A stretch of DNA of 64,000 bases from Larus michahellis (Eukaryota > Chordata > Aves > Charadriiformes > Laridae). The stretch is taken from positions 14,144,711-14,208,710 of the forward strand of contig NC_133910.1 of NCBI RefSeq assembly GCF_964199755.1, given 5' to 3'. The notes below the pieces were generated by a model. The model was not told where the DNA came from. It worked only from the letters and a program-made list of their open reading frames with translations, and did no database searches. The translations under genes were made by a program, and so were the position numbers. Positions 45,001 to 60,000 of this stretch are shown here, piece by piece. Position 1 is the stretch's first letter; each line of letters begins with the position of its first letter.

Positions 45001-48000
45001 TGGTCCCCCATGACCCCACGCACTTGCAAGGGGACAACAGAGCAGCCCCATAGTCCCAAGCATCGCATCCAACCCCACAGCCGCTCTGTGGAAGGGGCTG
45101 AGGATGCACAGGCATACTTACACCACACCTCGAGGGCGGCCTCACGTCTGTCCTCCCCCACGGCACTGCTGGCTACACACGTGTATGTCCCCGAGTCCTG
45201 GAGGCGAGCAGTGGGCAGGGACAGCACGCGCCCGTCAGAGAGGATCTGTGCTTCCCCAAGAAGCAGAAAGAGCCCAGATGAGCACGAAACCAGAGAAACT
45301 TGCAGGCAGCTGGGCTGCAAGCCAGGACGCAGGAACAGGGGTGGGGAGCACAAGCCTGCCTTGAGCCTGTCCTTGTCACATCCCATGAACCCTCTGCCCA
45401 CCCATGCCCCTCGTGGCAGGAAAGCCCAGCACGGAGCTGAGCAGGTCCATGCTCCCATGGACCAAACATGGGGCAGGTCTGGGCAACATTGCACCTGCTC
45501 AGCTCCAGCAATTGTTTTTTTAAAAGCCAGAATAAGGAAAAAGGAGCATCATCCTGGAGGGATGTCCCCAGTGAGCCCCCCCTTCATCAGGACTTGTCTC
45601 ACCTCTGGGCCACCCGCCACCATACTGGGCACCAGGTTGCCGTCCTTCAGCCACAGCAGCACCGGAGCTGGGGTCCCCATAGCATCGCACTCCAGTGTCA
45701 CGGGCTCGTTCACCACCACTGTGAGGGGGCTGGGGCCGGCTGTGATCCGCGGGGGCACTGGGGACGCAAAGAAATGTCACTGGGAGCAGCAGGGTGCAAA
45801 AGGGATAGGGCAGGCAGGAGACACCACGGTGTGGGCCAGGCAATACCCATCCATGGGGCCATAGTTTTCTAGGAAGTTATTTGGGATGAACACAGGGGAT
45901 TGCATGGCTGGAATTGCAAACGGGGCAGACGACAGGGGCTCTGCTAAAGCCATCTTCCAGGGATGTGTCCCAAGGGCTGGGACAGCCCCGTTGGTCCCAT
46001 GCACACACAAGATGCCGGGACGGAAGCACCCAGCTCTCAGGTAGCCACAAGTCCTTCCCCTGCTCACCATGGACTCACCAGTCACCTGCAGGCTGTACCA
46101 GAACTCGGTGACACCAGCCACGTTGGAGGCCACGCAGCGGTAGCTGCCAGCATCAGAGAGCTGGGCACGATGGATCTCCAGGTGCTTCCCATCCCTGGAC
46201 AGTGTCCGTCCCGGTCCAGCCAACAGCTGCTCACGCCCCTTGTACCAGGTGATGTCTGGAGGGAAGCAGGGAGTCGAGCTGTGAGGAGTGATGCTGCTGC
46301 CCCAATCACCAAGGGGACTCAGGGAAAGTCCCAAGGACACACAAGCAAGAGCTGAGGGAGAGGATCGACTCACCGGGAGCAGGCAGCCCTGAGGCCAGGC
46401 ACTGCAGGGATGCTGTGCCGTTCTCCAGGATGTCCAGCTCCACTGCGCTGGGTTCAATGTTCGGCGGTACTGCAACCCAGCACGCACGGTCATCGGCTCT
46501 GCGCGGCCCGAGCCAGCGGCAACCACACCATGCGGTGCCGTGGGGCACAGCCGGGCTCACCAGGGACTCTCGGCACCCACCGAGCCCTGGGAGAGCAGTG
46601 GCTGGGGGCCAGGGCTCACTCCCCGCTCTGGGAGGGGACCACATCGCCACATGGTGCCACTGCTGCTCCCCGAGTCAGCCCGCAAATTTATTCTCTGCCC
46701 CAATGAGATATTCATCCTTCCCAGGCTCCCTGCCTGGTTTCTCACCCAGCACCTTCAGCGCCGCATCCTGTGATGCTGACCGAGGGGTGTTCTGGCCAGA
46801 GGGGAAATGGGGCTGGGGGTAGACCCTCCACTGGGAGGCAGCCATCAAAGATGGATGCTATGGTTTACCGCAATATCAGTGGCCGTCAGCTCTCAGCCTT
46901 ATTAGCAAAAGGCAAGATCACAACAGACCAAGCCAGTGACCCTACACCTCCCAAAAAACAGGGCCAAGAGCACCCACTCCTTTGGTCAGCCACATTCTCC
47001 CTGACATGCAGGATGAATAGCGGATCTCATCCCAGGTGCTGTGCTCACCTTGCACCAAAACCTGCACCTCTGCTTGGGCCACCCCTGCCCAGTTACTGCC
47101 CTGGCAGACGTAGAGTCCTTCGTGACCAAGCCCCACGCGGGCAATCAGCAGAGTCCTACCATCCTCGGACACCACCGCACCATCCTGCTCGCCCAGCGGA
47201 TGCCCATCCTTCAGCCACCTGCGAGGAAGGAGAGAGGTGGCAAGTCCTTGGTCTGTCCTGACATCACCCACCCCTCGTTTCTGCCCACCAAAGGAGTGAA
47301 CAGTGGGGTGCTGGCAGCAAGGACTGTCCCCTTCTCACCTGGAAAGGGGCTGGCAGTGCCCAGATCATTGGGCAGAGCAGGATGCCAGGGGCAAGGAGCA
47401 GGAATGGATGCCTCCCATACTAAGGGAGACCCCAAGCCAGAGGTCCCCATCACCCATCCTGAGGTCCCATCCCAATCTCTGCCACAGCTTTACGTGCTGG
47501 GCTGCAGAGCACCCCGAGGGAGTTACACAGCACCCGAGGGAGCTCAGGACCCACCACCCTGCAGTACTCACTGGATCCGGGGTGTGGGGATGCCCATGGC
47601 ACGACAGTGAATCCTCAGGGAGTCGTTGGCAACGGCCGTCATGGGGCTTTCCCCATCGCCGATCAGCAGCTGGGGGGGAACTGAGGGGAAAGGAGACCTC
47701 AGGCTGGGACCACCCTTGGACCTGGCACAGGGATGTGGGAGCAGCCAAGGGCTTGGAGGGTGCGGGACCCCAGTGGTACATTAAGACCCACAGCAGGAGC
47801 ATTTTAAATCGCAGACGTGAACCTTGGACATGCAGGCTGTAGCTGAGTGAGGCGTTCCCCGCTGTATTTGTGGCCGTGCAGGTGTAGAGACCGGTATCCG
47901 TCACCTGGGGCTTGGCCAGCCGGAGGGACCCCGAAGGGAGGACACTGTAGCTTGGGGCAGAGGGAACATAAAAGCTGGGTGGGAGGAATCCATCACCTAC

Positions 48001-51000
48001 CACCCATCATCCATCTCAGCTAAAGGCTGAGAGATCACCACCACCTTGAGACAGCCAAGAGAAGGTCCTCAGGGCCACCTCCTGCCCAAGGAGGGTGGCA
48101 GAACTGTCCACGGATGCAAACCCCCTTTGACCAGCTCCTGCATGAGCTCAGCACGAGGCAGCAGTGTGAGCCACCCACCTGGGGGGACAAAAGGGGACAG
48201 GGCTCCCCATGGAGCACAGCCCCTGCAGCTGGCCGGGCTCTTGCTCCCAGCACTGTCTGTGCTCCGCAGACATAACATCATCTCAGCCCACGGCTGCAGA
48301 TTCCTCCTTGTCTGCTCCCATAAATCACCCGGGCACGTGAGGACAAGCATGTGAGATGTGGGGAGCAGCACAAGTCAACCAGGAGCAGCCACAGGAAACC
48401 AGACAAGAATGACAAGGCAACACAGTCCCTCAAGAAAAGCAAAACCAAGACACCTTCCTGCTTCCCCAGGCCATAGCAATCCTCAGATGCAGGGAAAGAA
48501 GTGATTAACCTCAAGATCAGGGCCCACAATTCTATGTAGCCGCTTCCAGCACGGTGCTAACATACTGAGAAAGAATGTCCTGCTTCCAAGGGGGAAGACC
48601 AAGACGCTCAATAAACACATATCCAACCACTCTCCAGGTTATCTTCTCTCATCGAGTTGCATTAGATGACTGTCCCATGCCTGCCATCAGCCTCAACACC
48701 ATCAACAAGTTAATTTGGCCCTCCAGAAGTCACCTACTGGAACAGAACTGGCCTTTAAACCCACACCCCAGTACAGACAAAGCCACCAGGAGCATTTCAA
48801 TGCCTAAAGCCCATGAAATCTTGCTGACATGCGGGTTGTGAGGCAGCAGAGGCTGCAGCACCCCCAGCCGCCTCTCCTCCTCTCCACACTGCTCACCTCC
48901 TCCTCCAGACCTCAAAACTCCTCCTTGGTGCCCTGCAGCCACCTGGGTGCGGAGCAGCATCAAGCCTCAGTCCAACACCTCCCGCAGGGATCCGCCATCC
49001 CCAGGCACGGTGACAGCACAAGGCAGGAATGTGCATGAAGGCGGATGGGTGAGCGGGGCTGAGGAGCCGTGCTGGAGCCGCCTTCTCTTCCCAACCTCAG
49101 CCCTGCATCCAGGGCAGGCACACAAAGGGTCGGGAGCAGCTGCTCCATCACAGCAGATGTTTGTATGATGGAAAAAAAGCCTGGTGGTTCTTGCTCTGCT
49201 CTCCTTGGGAAGCAGAGCTAATGCCATACCAATTGGCTGCCTCAGGTCCTGACAGAGCACTGAGCATTGGCCACTCAATGCCAGGGATTCCCTCCACATG
49301 TCCCTACCAAGCAGCCGAGTCCCTTCATGGACCCGACATCCCCCTGAGGGGACACAATCCCAAGAGATCATGGCTCTGCCACCCACAACTCTCCTTACCT
49401 CGCAGTGGCAAGAGGCAGTGGCTGGGAGTCCTGGGTCCACACCACCAGGGGAGGGGGATAGCCTTGAGCCTCGCAGGGCAGAGTGGTCTCCTGCCCAAGC
49501 ACAGCCAGGATGGTTATGGGGTCTGCTGCTTGCGATCCGTTCACGCTGATCCTGGGCTTCGCTGGGTGGAGAGGGAGCATGGATGAGGCAGGAATATTTC
49601 AAGTGTTCCACAGCCCTCATTGCTGCTCTTCCCATCCCACAAACCCTGGAACCTGGCTAGGTGGCCCAGGGGAGCTAGGAGAGTTCTGAGGTCATGCTCT
49701 CCCAACCAGTCACCCTCTGGAGCTGGTGCCAGTCCCGGGCACTCACTGCTGACGAAGAGCTGCATCTCCCGGCTGGAGAAGCCTGCTGTGTTGGTAGCTG
49801 TGCAGAAGTAGGTTCCAGCATCCCCAGGGGAGGATGAAGAGATCAGGAGGGTCCCATTGGGGTCAAGGTGGTAGCGTGGGCTCAGCGAGATGGGCTCTGT
49901 GCCCTGCAGAGGAACGGGAAGGGAGGAAGGAAGACAGCAGCGCCTCTCCCATGAGCTGAGCATCCCAAGGGCAAGAAGAGGACTCTGGATCCATCAGAGA
50001 GGGCTACCTCCCAGTTCCAGCTTACCAGGGCACTTGGTGCCACCTCCCTGGGCAGCCACAGCCATACTGGAGACCTACATCCCCTCCAAACACGTTACCC
50101 CACACTGGAGGGTGACCCAGAGCCTGGCTGTCTGCCCTCGTCACCTACCTTTGCCCAGGTGACAGTAGGGGGGGGCACACCGGTGGCATTGCACCGCAGA
50201 CTGACAGCCTCTCCCTCGGTGGTGGTGACAAGGACAGGGCCAAACTCAATGCTGGGTGGAACTGGGAAGGAAGAGGAACACCTCATCCTGCGTGGCCAGG
50301 GATGTCCAGCAAAGAGTGCGGTGCTTTGCTGCTGAAGAAGTGTAGAGGGCACCCACTCCCTGTTCATTGCAGAGCAGGGATGCCCGGCACCCTGCCACTC
50401 ACCGTGGATCACCAGGGACACGTCCTGCCTGTGTGAGCCGAGGGCATTGGTCACCTCACAGGTGTACCTCCCTGCATCCCCCTGCGACGCCTGGTCCATG
50501 TGCAGGCTCCCGTCAGCCCGCACGGAGTAGCGGCCACTTGGGGCAACCTGGGCGCAGGGAGAGAGCAGAAAGCAGGACAGACAGAGGGGTCAAACATCAC
50601 CGTATGACCCTGTCTTTGGGCCTTATCTAGAAATCAGCGGGAATGCCTTGATGCAGTGATAAATCCACGTTACCCTCCCAACCCAAATGCTTCCCTGGCA
50701 TCTTCCACCAGCAGCTTCAGCCCCAGGAGGTTGAATAACTGGTCCTGCAGCAAAGCCCCTGCTGCAGGGCCATACTCGCAGCTGCCCACCCCCCCACCCA
50801 CCATCCCGGGGTGGCGGGGGGCACAGAAGCCTCACCGGCTGCCCATCCTTCAGCCATCGGCGGGCTGGGAACGGCCTCCCGGCCAGGATCACGCAGGGCA
50901 GCGACACAGGCTGGCCTGGGAGCGCATGGACCACAGGGGATGCGAGAGCTATTTCTGGGGCTGCTTGAAAGAAGGGAAAGGGAAACAATATTAATTGGAG

Positions 51001-54000
51001 ATTAACTGGCCAGGAATGCTCAGGAGAACAGATCTGGATCGCCTTTCTTCCAAGGTCCAGACATTGGCTCGGCACCGGCCAGCTCTGACATTCAGCTCCC
51101 CCAATAATTTGGGGATATTCATCTACAGTTTGGGCTCAAGCCTGTGTCAGTGCATTAAGCCAGAGAAAGCTTGGCTTGGAAGGGCATTATCCAAACCCTG
51201 CGCTGGGATGAGTTTTGCTGAGCGTTCACCGCAGCCGGCTCGGGAGGCGACGTGGCTGCTGCACTCTCACAGCCAGTGCTGGCAGCAGCCAGGATCAATA
51301 CACCAACAAAAGCACGTAAAAGCAAACCGTGTCCGGTGACCACGAGCTTGACCTCCGCTCGGATTTTCCCAAACTCGTTCTGGGCTTCGCAGATGTAGAC
51401 GGCTTGGTCATCCAGCGAGGCGCCTGGAGCACAGCAGGGAGAAACCTGAGCTTGGTGGGGCTGGAAAGCCCCGAGCAAGCTCCGGGACAGGGTGACACTG
51501 CCCTCCCCAGCCCCACCACCGCCTCTGATGGGGGACAGACCCTGCAGGGCTGGAGACTTGCAGGCTGTTACAGCATACCTAAGCTCACACAAGTAAAAAG
51601 TGCAAATAAACCCACTATGTCAATGCTTTACTACCGCAAAAAGAGTGGGCACAGCGGGTAACCCCACTGCTGGGACACCAGCCTGCAGCGGGGCAGGGGG
51701 AGAGCACCCAAGGGTGACACTGTAAGCATGCTCCCGGGGGGGATGCCCGTGCGTGCTCTCCGCCATGCCAACACACGCTCAGCGCTCTTACTGTCGATGA
51801 GGAGCTCAGCAGCCTCCAGCTGTCTGGAAACACCGGGTGGCCCATGCCAGCCCGTCACAGGCTTCCCGTCCTGCCGGGACCAGGCGACCTGTGGCAGGGG
51901 AGAGCCCTCGACGCGGCACAGCAGGCTCACGCTGTCCCCGACCTCCACCGCCATGTCCCCCAAGGGCTCGGGAAAGTGAGGGGCAGCTGGAGGAGAGAGC
52001 AGCGGAGCCAGGGATCAGGCAGGTCCAACACCCCCTTCCCCATAGCAGGCTCCATGCTCTGCACAGCCCGAAGAGATGGGGCTGCAAAACCCACAAGCCA
52101 GGTAACCCTGAAGAGTCGTGAGATTGACTTAAAGCGGTTGGTGCTCTTCCAAAGCTGTTATAGCCATTGCAGTTCCCATCCCTTCCAGTTACACTCAGCA
52201 CCCCCCTGGCTCAGCAAAACCTCTTGCACTTTTCCACTTTTAACTGCTTCAAGCCTCACTGCCCCCAACTCAGAACCTCCTCTCCGCCTCCTCCCCAGGC
52301 TCTTCCATCCCTTCTGCCTCTGGTGGGAAGCCCTGACCATCAGTTGGGGTATCTGGATTTCCAGACAGACAGAAACCAGCCTCCACCGCATCCCACTAAT
52401 TGCACTTTGCACGCCCAGTCTTGCCCCAAACCATTGTGTCTCATGCAAGAGCATCTACACCAGCCTTCTGCCACTTCTTGAGCCTCTTCTCTCCTCCTGA
52501 CCCTTGGAAATCCCACCAGGCTTCAGCTTGTACTGAGCACTGACACCCCCACGTTGGGAAATCTGAGAGCTGGGAGCGAGAGAGGAGCCTTGGAAAGCAG
52601 TGAGTGGGAGCTGAGCTGGGAGGGAGCGTAGTGGAGATAGGCTTGAGTGCTCAGTGGCATCGAAAAGGAGAGGCAGAGACTTACACCCTACATCCAGCAC
52701 GGTGTTGTTGAAGGCAACGCCAGCCTCGCCGAGAGCCTCACAGACGTACTGCCCTGCATCCTCCTCCCGCACCGCCTGCAGCCGCAGGACGGCACGCTGG
52801 GTGCCGCGTGGGAGCACCGCCACCGCCTGCTCGCCTGCCCCAAGACCCCCTGCATCAGCGCCTCGAGCAGCCCCGGGGCTCCCTCCTGCCGTCGGTCCAG
52901 GGGACCCCGCGTGTGATGTCCCTGCAGGGCAGCGGAGGCGCCCGGTACACAGAGGGGGTTTGCTCCCCAGGTCTGTCCCAGGCTCACCTTTGTACCACAC
53001 AACATGGGGTGGGGGCACCCCCGAAACCCAGCACTCCAGGGTCACGTCTTCTCCCACCAGTGCCTTCAGGCTGGGTGTCACCGCCAGGATGGCAGGAGGC
53101 TCTGCGCCACGGGGAGAGACACGGCTTCAGCGACTCCCTGCAGTGCTGGGTGCAGTGCCATTTATCCCGAGAGGACCCTGGAGCCCTGGGAGCTGCCCCC
53201 CAACACCCTCCATCACAGACAGCCCCATCCCATAGCTCGCATGCCGCAAGGTCCCAGCTGGCAGACAAGGGACAGCAAGGGGGTGACAATAAATCCCTCC
53301 CGCGGTGGCTCCGAGCCCGGGCCCTTCCTGGGACACTGCTGGCTGTCAGGGAGCAAGTACCGGTGAACTCCAGGGTGATGACTTGTTCATCCCAGCCCAG
53401 CACACTGATGGCGTAGCAGCTGTAATTCCCCGCATCCTCCGGGACGGCAGCCGTGATGTGCAGGGTACCCTGAGCATCTATGAAAACCCTGCAGCAAATG
53501 AGGAGAGAGGGAAAAACGAGTCTGTAAAAATAAGCTGATGAAAAGTGAATTGAAATAAGTGAGTGGGCTTAAAACCACCCTGCACATGTGGTAAGCGCTG
53601 GGCATTGGATAGATGTGGGTTAGCACTTAACGCCAGTTCCATCAGCTGCTGCAGGGAAGGACATTGCTATGAACCAGGGAAAATCATTGAGAATTGGGCT
53701 TTTTCACCTCCAAAGTAAAAAAAAAAAAAAAACACAAAAAACAAACAAACCTTCCCCAGAGTCCACTCCAGCACTCACAGCCTGACACAGACAGGGAGGT
53801 GGAAGCCAAAAAGCAGAAGAAATTAAGGGGAAGCACAAGGAGTAATTTGAGGCTTGAGTGCACACCAGGCGTGCAAAGCATCTCAAGTCCCCCTCAGTGG
53901 GCACGGTGACCTGGATAAGGCAGGATGGCTTAAAAATAAATATATGAAATGAAGGCTAGCGCTATGCCAAACGTCTCAGTGCATGGGCTGGGGATATTGC

Positions 54001-57000
54001 AGTGCCTTCCTCTTTCCAGAGCTATGGGCAACCCCAAGCCCCTCTCCCTCAGCCCGTGCATCCCTGCGAGGGGAGCACCATCCCCGGTGGGACAGGGAGG
54101 ACGAAGGCACCGCGGTCCCCAGGGGTTACCTCTCGTCCTGCTCCAGCGCCCAGCCCCAGCGCCTCCAGGTGGTATGGGGCGGGGGGTAGCCCCCAGCCAC
54201 GCAGTTCAGCCCCAGCTCCTGGCCCCTGCTGAAACGCTGGGGGCTGGCGTCGACCTTCACCCACGGCGCCTCTGCATGGCAAAGGGTTGGAGAAAAGCTC
54301 AGCTCCCGGGTGCCATCCGCCATCCACCCCCGGGGCAAGGCATCACCCAGGCCAGGGTCCCGTGCAGGGCAGAGCCTACCCTGGATGAAGAGCCAGAGGG
54401 AGGCGGTGGCGGTGCCATGGGCACTGCGTGCCACGCACTCGTACAAGCCCCCGTCCTCCGGCTGCACACGGCTGATCTCCAGCGAGTGATTCTGCAGCAG
54501 CCTGGCCCGGCCATCCCCCGGCTGTGCCACCTTCCCGTCCCAGCTCCATGTCAGGTTGTAGGGCACGCTGCTCAGAACCGGGCAGGACATGACCACATCT
54601 TGGCCCGGTGAAGCTGTGATGTTGCCCAGGGCTTTGAGACGTGGTGGTGGCTCTGCAAACACGACACGCCGCGGTGAAACAAGCCCATGCCCAGCTGCAG
54701 CCCTGGAGACCCACAGGGACCGAGGCTTGGCAGGAGCGATCCCCACCTGAGACAGAGACGTAGGCACGAGCCCGCGTCACCCCGACCTTGCTCGTGGCCG
54801 TGCACTCATAGAACCCTTCGTCACTCTTGGACACCACAGGGATCAACCAGCTGACATTCCCCCAACTCCTACAAAAAGGGAGATTACAGGGTCGCCCCCA
54901 CCCCAGAGCTCTGGAGCTGGGGCTGCCATGCCACCACCCTGCTCCAAATCCCTAGGACTCTTTTCCATCCAAGCCAGGCAAATGGATGCACCCCCACCTC
55001 CCACAGCATCACTTGGGCACATCCCTCGGGATTTCCCCCTGCTTCCTTGGGATGCTCCGGACTTGCAGGCTCCCAGCTAGAACACAGCATCCCCCCACCA
55101 GGGGGGCACAGCTGATGTTACTGTCCACATCCATCATGGGTCCACCATGGAGCCCACTGGGCCAAACCAGAGGCTCACCTGAAACGCTGCTCTTCCCCGA
55201 GCTTCCTGCTCCCGCGGCTGAGCTGCAGATGGAAAGCGACCTCACTCTGTGCAGAGCAGGAGATCAGCAGTGGCTCGTGGCTGTAAGCCTGGATCTTACT
55301 GGAGATGTTCACTTCGGGTAGACCTGGAAGCAGGTGGGGACACGCACACATGTAAACACTCCTGGGGAGCTCACCAAGGGCTGCACTGGGAAGCAGGGTA
55401 AAAAAATATCCAAGCAGAAACCAAAGCAGAGGCAGTGCTGGAGCCTCTGGCACCTTTGGGGAGTATGGGGACCACTCACCGGGGACCACGCTGGTGTAGG
55501 TGACCCCGGAGAGGCGGTGCAGGGGGTGGCCCTGGGCGTCTTCGCCCTTCACTTTCAGCAGAAAGTCACCTGGGGGGACACGGAGCAGTGAGCCCACCCA
55601 GAGCTGCCCCAAGGAGGTGTTGGAGAGGGGCCGCATGGGAAGCGAGAGCAGGGCATGGCCAGAGGTGTTGAAGAGCTCGATCTCCTGCAAGTGCCCAGGT
55701 GGCTGGAGACTGGTGCAGTTCACCACCACAGAGATGGGCAGACCTGGAGGGAGGGAAGGGAAAAAAACAATCCAGCCATGTTCCTGGCTGCAACAAGCCC
55801 CAACACAGCATCCATGCCCCCAGGGAGCACCAGCCTCACCCTGCACCGGCTGCTCCCAGGGCTGGTCAGCATCGGAGTCCAGCTGGGTGGAAAAGCTGGC
55901 TTGAAAATTAATGTTGCTGATGCCCGTGATCCTCAGTGAGTGCCGGCCGCTGCTCTGGGTCTAGAAGCAGAGCAAGAGGCACATGCCAAGGGCAGGGGAA
56001 GGGAGAGGCGATGGGGAAGGGAGGAGGCGGCAGTTGGCCCCTTCCAGCCCGCTCAGGCATCCTCTGCCTGGCTGGAGGTGGATGGGGGAAAGCCCACGCC
56101 TGGCAAAGCTAAATATCAATCAGGGGATGGGTAGGGGCTGTGCAGGGTCCACCACCAGCCTACCGTGACCGACCACATCCCTGGCTTGTGGGGCTCCATG
56201 CCCAGCACCATGGCCGAGTTGGGGATGCTGAGCAGTTCCTTCAGATCTTGGCCTTTCTTGAGGACCTTTCCTGCAACAGTGAATGACCCTCTGGGATGGG
56301 CAGCCCGGGTCCATCCCCTGGTCCCAGCAGCCATCCCAGGGCTCACCACGGTGCAGAGCCTCACACAGCTCTCACAGCCAGGGCAGCAGAGAAAACCCTC
56401 CTAAAACCAGAGGCAAAGCCAACCCGGGAGGGGAGCAGAGACACTTTGTGCTTAATGGGAGCTTTGCAGCTCACTGCTTTTCTGTTTTAAGTTCTCAGTG
56501 CAGGGTTTGGCTATCCCCACGCCTGCAGCCCTGACCTGAGGGCTCTCCAGGAGGCAAAGCATCACCCCCCACATGCTCCCCTCCCCTGGGCTCCTACCTG
56601 CTGGATCCTGGACCTCGATCCCCGGGGCAGGACCACTCAAGGAGATGGTGACCTCCTTCAGGCTAGGGTCGAAGGGAACAGACCACGTGTGCTCCCCACC
56701 ATCCTCATGGTCCATGGACAGCAAGTGGACTTTGGAGGCCTGGATGGCCTCTTCCACCCACTTCAGCACCTGGGGGACACATGGGGGAGGATTAACCCGG
56801 ATCCCCCCTTGCTGTCAGGTATGGCCATTTTGGGACCTGTATCGCACCAGGTCAAAATCTCAGACACGGCTGCCAAACAGTGCCCAGGCGAGGGACCAGC
56901 GGGTGCCAGCACGAGGGTGGCACTGGGATGGATGGGCAGGAGGTGGTGGCCCTGGCTGAGCCCCCCTTGCCAAAAGCAGTTGAGTAATTTGGTGTAATTG

Positions 57001-60000
57001 TTATTGCCAGGTGGCTCCTGCTCAGCCGCTCGGAGCGGGCACATTATTACCCCCCAGCTCGCTCATAGGAATAGAAACCATTCAAATACACAGCTGCTGG
57101 AGGCTGGGCAGGGGGTGTTCTGGGGGTCTGCTGCCCGGTACTATGCAGAAAAGCACTTTGATCTTCCTCAGATCTCCGCAATTTCATGCCGGTCAAGATC
57201 TTCAAGGACAGGGGCAGGCAGAGGGGCTCCGCTCCCTGCGGCCAGGCCACGCGCCCGATTGCCGGGATGCTGAGAGCAACAGGAGCCCCCCAGCTTCATC
57301 CTCAGCCCCAGGCAGACGCCTCCCCTCTGCGAGGACAGGCGAGCCAGCTCATCCCAAGGGTCACACACGCAGCCCAGCAGCAAGCTCGAGAGCAAAGAGC
57401 CTTCTCCAGCCCTCCCTTTGGTTTCAGGCTGAAGCAGGGCTCCTGGAGCAATCTGGGGGTGCCCTGGGCACAAGGATTAACCCTAGGAAAATGTAAGAGC
57501 AGCCAAGCCAGGCTGGACCACACACACTTCCATGACCCTGTCCCTGCTCCCGAAGGTCTTCCCACTGACCTCTGTCACCTGCTGCTTGTCCAGGTGGAAG
57601 ATCTGCCCGGAGCTGGTGGCAGCGATGCGCTCGTACACACGGTACCCGGGGTGGCTCCTGTCCCCGCAGTCCCCCGTCAGCACAAACACCACCTGCCACA
57701 GCAATGCTGCCCATAGCATCACCCACAGCCACGGGGGTCTGTCCATCCCAGGGAGGGGGCACAGCCAGCATCGAATTGTCCCCAGTACATCAAGCCAGCC
57801 TGGGGGATGCAAAATTCACCCCACTAACAGGGGGTTTATTGCTGTGGCTCACCTGGGTCTGCTTGTGCTGCAGCAGCCGCAGCAGCTCCTCCTGCTGCTC
57901 ATAGTCCTTGGCCCGAGCATCCGAGAAGACGTAGACAAAGGAGCCAGGGTGTGAGACCTCCACGGCCAGCCTGATGGCTCCGACGCTCATCTCTGGGCAG
58001 TCCCCTCCACCCTGCGGCGCACAGGGAGGGATGTGGCACAGGCACCGAGCCACCCGGTGCTCAGCCCTTCCCTGCTGGTCTCCCGGCAGGATCCCACCCA
58101 GGGTCTGCTCGTAGGGAGGAATGGCACCTCCTTGCTGGAGTCAGCCCAAGCACAGACAGAGCAGCGCGATGGCACCGCAGGGACAGGCAGGATCACAAGG
58201 ACCCGTCCCCATCTCACTGCTAACGAGGATTAAACCACCCATTTGGGGACCCAGAATCACAGAAGCCCGTGGCTACCCACCACACCTTCACTGGGCACAT
58301 TCGTGCCCACCCCAGCCCATCACCCCCCACACAGCAGCAGAAGCATCCACCACAGGCAAGCGCAGAGGCACAGCGAGGACCAGCTCCCGCTTCCACAGGG
58401 ATTTGCACCCCGAAGGGCTGTGAAACAATTTGCAGCCGCAGCTTTACACCTCCCACCAAAACACAGCTGCATCCAAAGGGAAACACCACAGGGATTTTAG
58501 CAATGCATGGGAGGCAGGGCAGGAGCGGGGATGCATAAAGCATGATTAAACTTCCAGAGAGGATTTCAGCTGGCAGAATGCAGCTGAAATTGTTTAAAAA
58601 AATTTAAAAACTCAAACAATTTTCAAGCAGCACTTCCAGAAGAAGAGATTTTTTTTGGTTCCATGGAGAGTTTGTGCAAACTCTCCCAGGGAAAGCATTC
58701 CCACTTTGGGACAAGAACTGTGAACTGAGAACTCTCTGCCCCACCGCAGGAGCTCGGGGCTCAGTGCAGCATTGCCCACCTTCTCCACTCCCACTCCAGA
58801 GCAGTCAGCCCCCAGCAAGCCCAGCTCAGCCCCAAGCCCCCACCTCATTCCCAGGGGACACCAGGGAGCAGGGATTGCTCCTGGGACCCACCGCCATGCA
58901 GGAACGCAGGGCCAGGCTTCCCACCAAGGGCCACGCACCAAGCCACACGTGGGGCAGCACGCAGGGCTGAGGACGCCTACCTGGACATGGAGCTCCCGCA
59001 GGCGCTGCTGGAAGAGCCGTGGGTCTGCGGTGAGGGTGGCAGGTCCCACCTCTGCAAGGACACCAGCACCTCAGCCTCCCCAACCAACGGCACCGGCCTC
59101 CTGCAGTGCCACGTTGCCAGCGCTCCCAGCCACCCGCCCTGGCTTAAACACCCTTATGGGATCTGTGAGACTCAGGGTTAAGCATCTACCCTGGCTTTTC
59201 ACCAGGGGAAACGTGGCTTTGGGCACACTGACCCCATGCCCAGGGCTACAGCCCACCCTAGGAAAGCTCTCAGCCAGAATGAGCTGCAAACCGATGCAGA
59301 AACCCTTTTACTGCCTCTGCCTTCTTCCCTGTCTGGCTCCAGTGATTTTCATTCAAAGTCAGTCTTTCTGCTGAAAATAAAGGCTCGGTCCCGCTCTCCT
59401 TGTAGGGGCTGGGGGCTCTTTTGGAGAGCAGCTGCTATTTATGGGTGTGCACAAAAATCCCAAGGCAAAGACTGGGACAGAAAGAAATTATTCTGGTGCT
59501 GCAGTACGCTACCAAAACCTCTCAGGGAGTGGTGCTTTTATTGAGCCAACCTGAAAATGAGCTGTGGACTTGCACAGAAATGCCCCCCCACGACTATACC
59601 TGGGAAATTGGAATAGACTGGAAATAGGAAAGCCACCCACAAGTGGGTGCCAGCATCACTGTGATTAATCCGGTGAGAAACGGCTTGCCCTATGCCCGCA
59701 GGGCAGCTTGGAGATGGGAGCCCCTGCCCAGCACTGTGCCCTTGAGCTGCGGCTCATCCCACGGTACCATCCCCATTGCAGTAGTCATTAAAAATAGGGA
59801 AGAGGGACAGTGCAGCACTTGGAAAGTGCATGTTTCAGCCCCAAACCCAGCCAGAACCGCACCCCAGGTCCCCGCAGCCCCATCTCCCCATGGGATGCAT
59901 GCCTTCACCCTGTCCCAGCCGTACCTGGGTCGTGGAAGGGGACCAGCACGTAGTTGCTGATGGGCTTCGTGCTCCTGCTGAGCGTCCGCTCCAGGATGCG

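Noticed and set aside
46800-47048. Search for the missing half of an Ig next to the possible microexon
   Set aside because: No Cys-Trp Ig pattern with usable splice sites could be read in any minus-strand frame. A longer reading through TGGAGGGTCTACCCC lacks Ig features.
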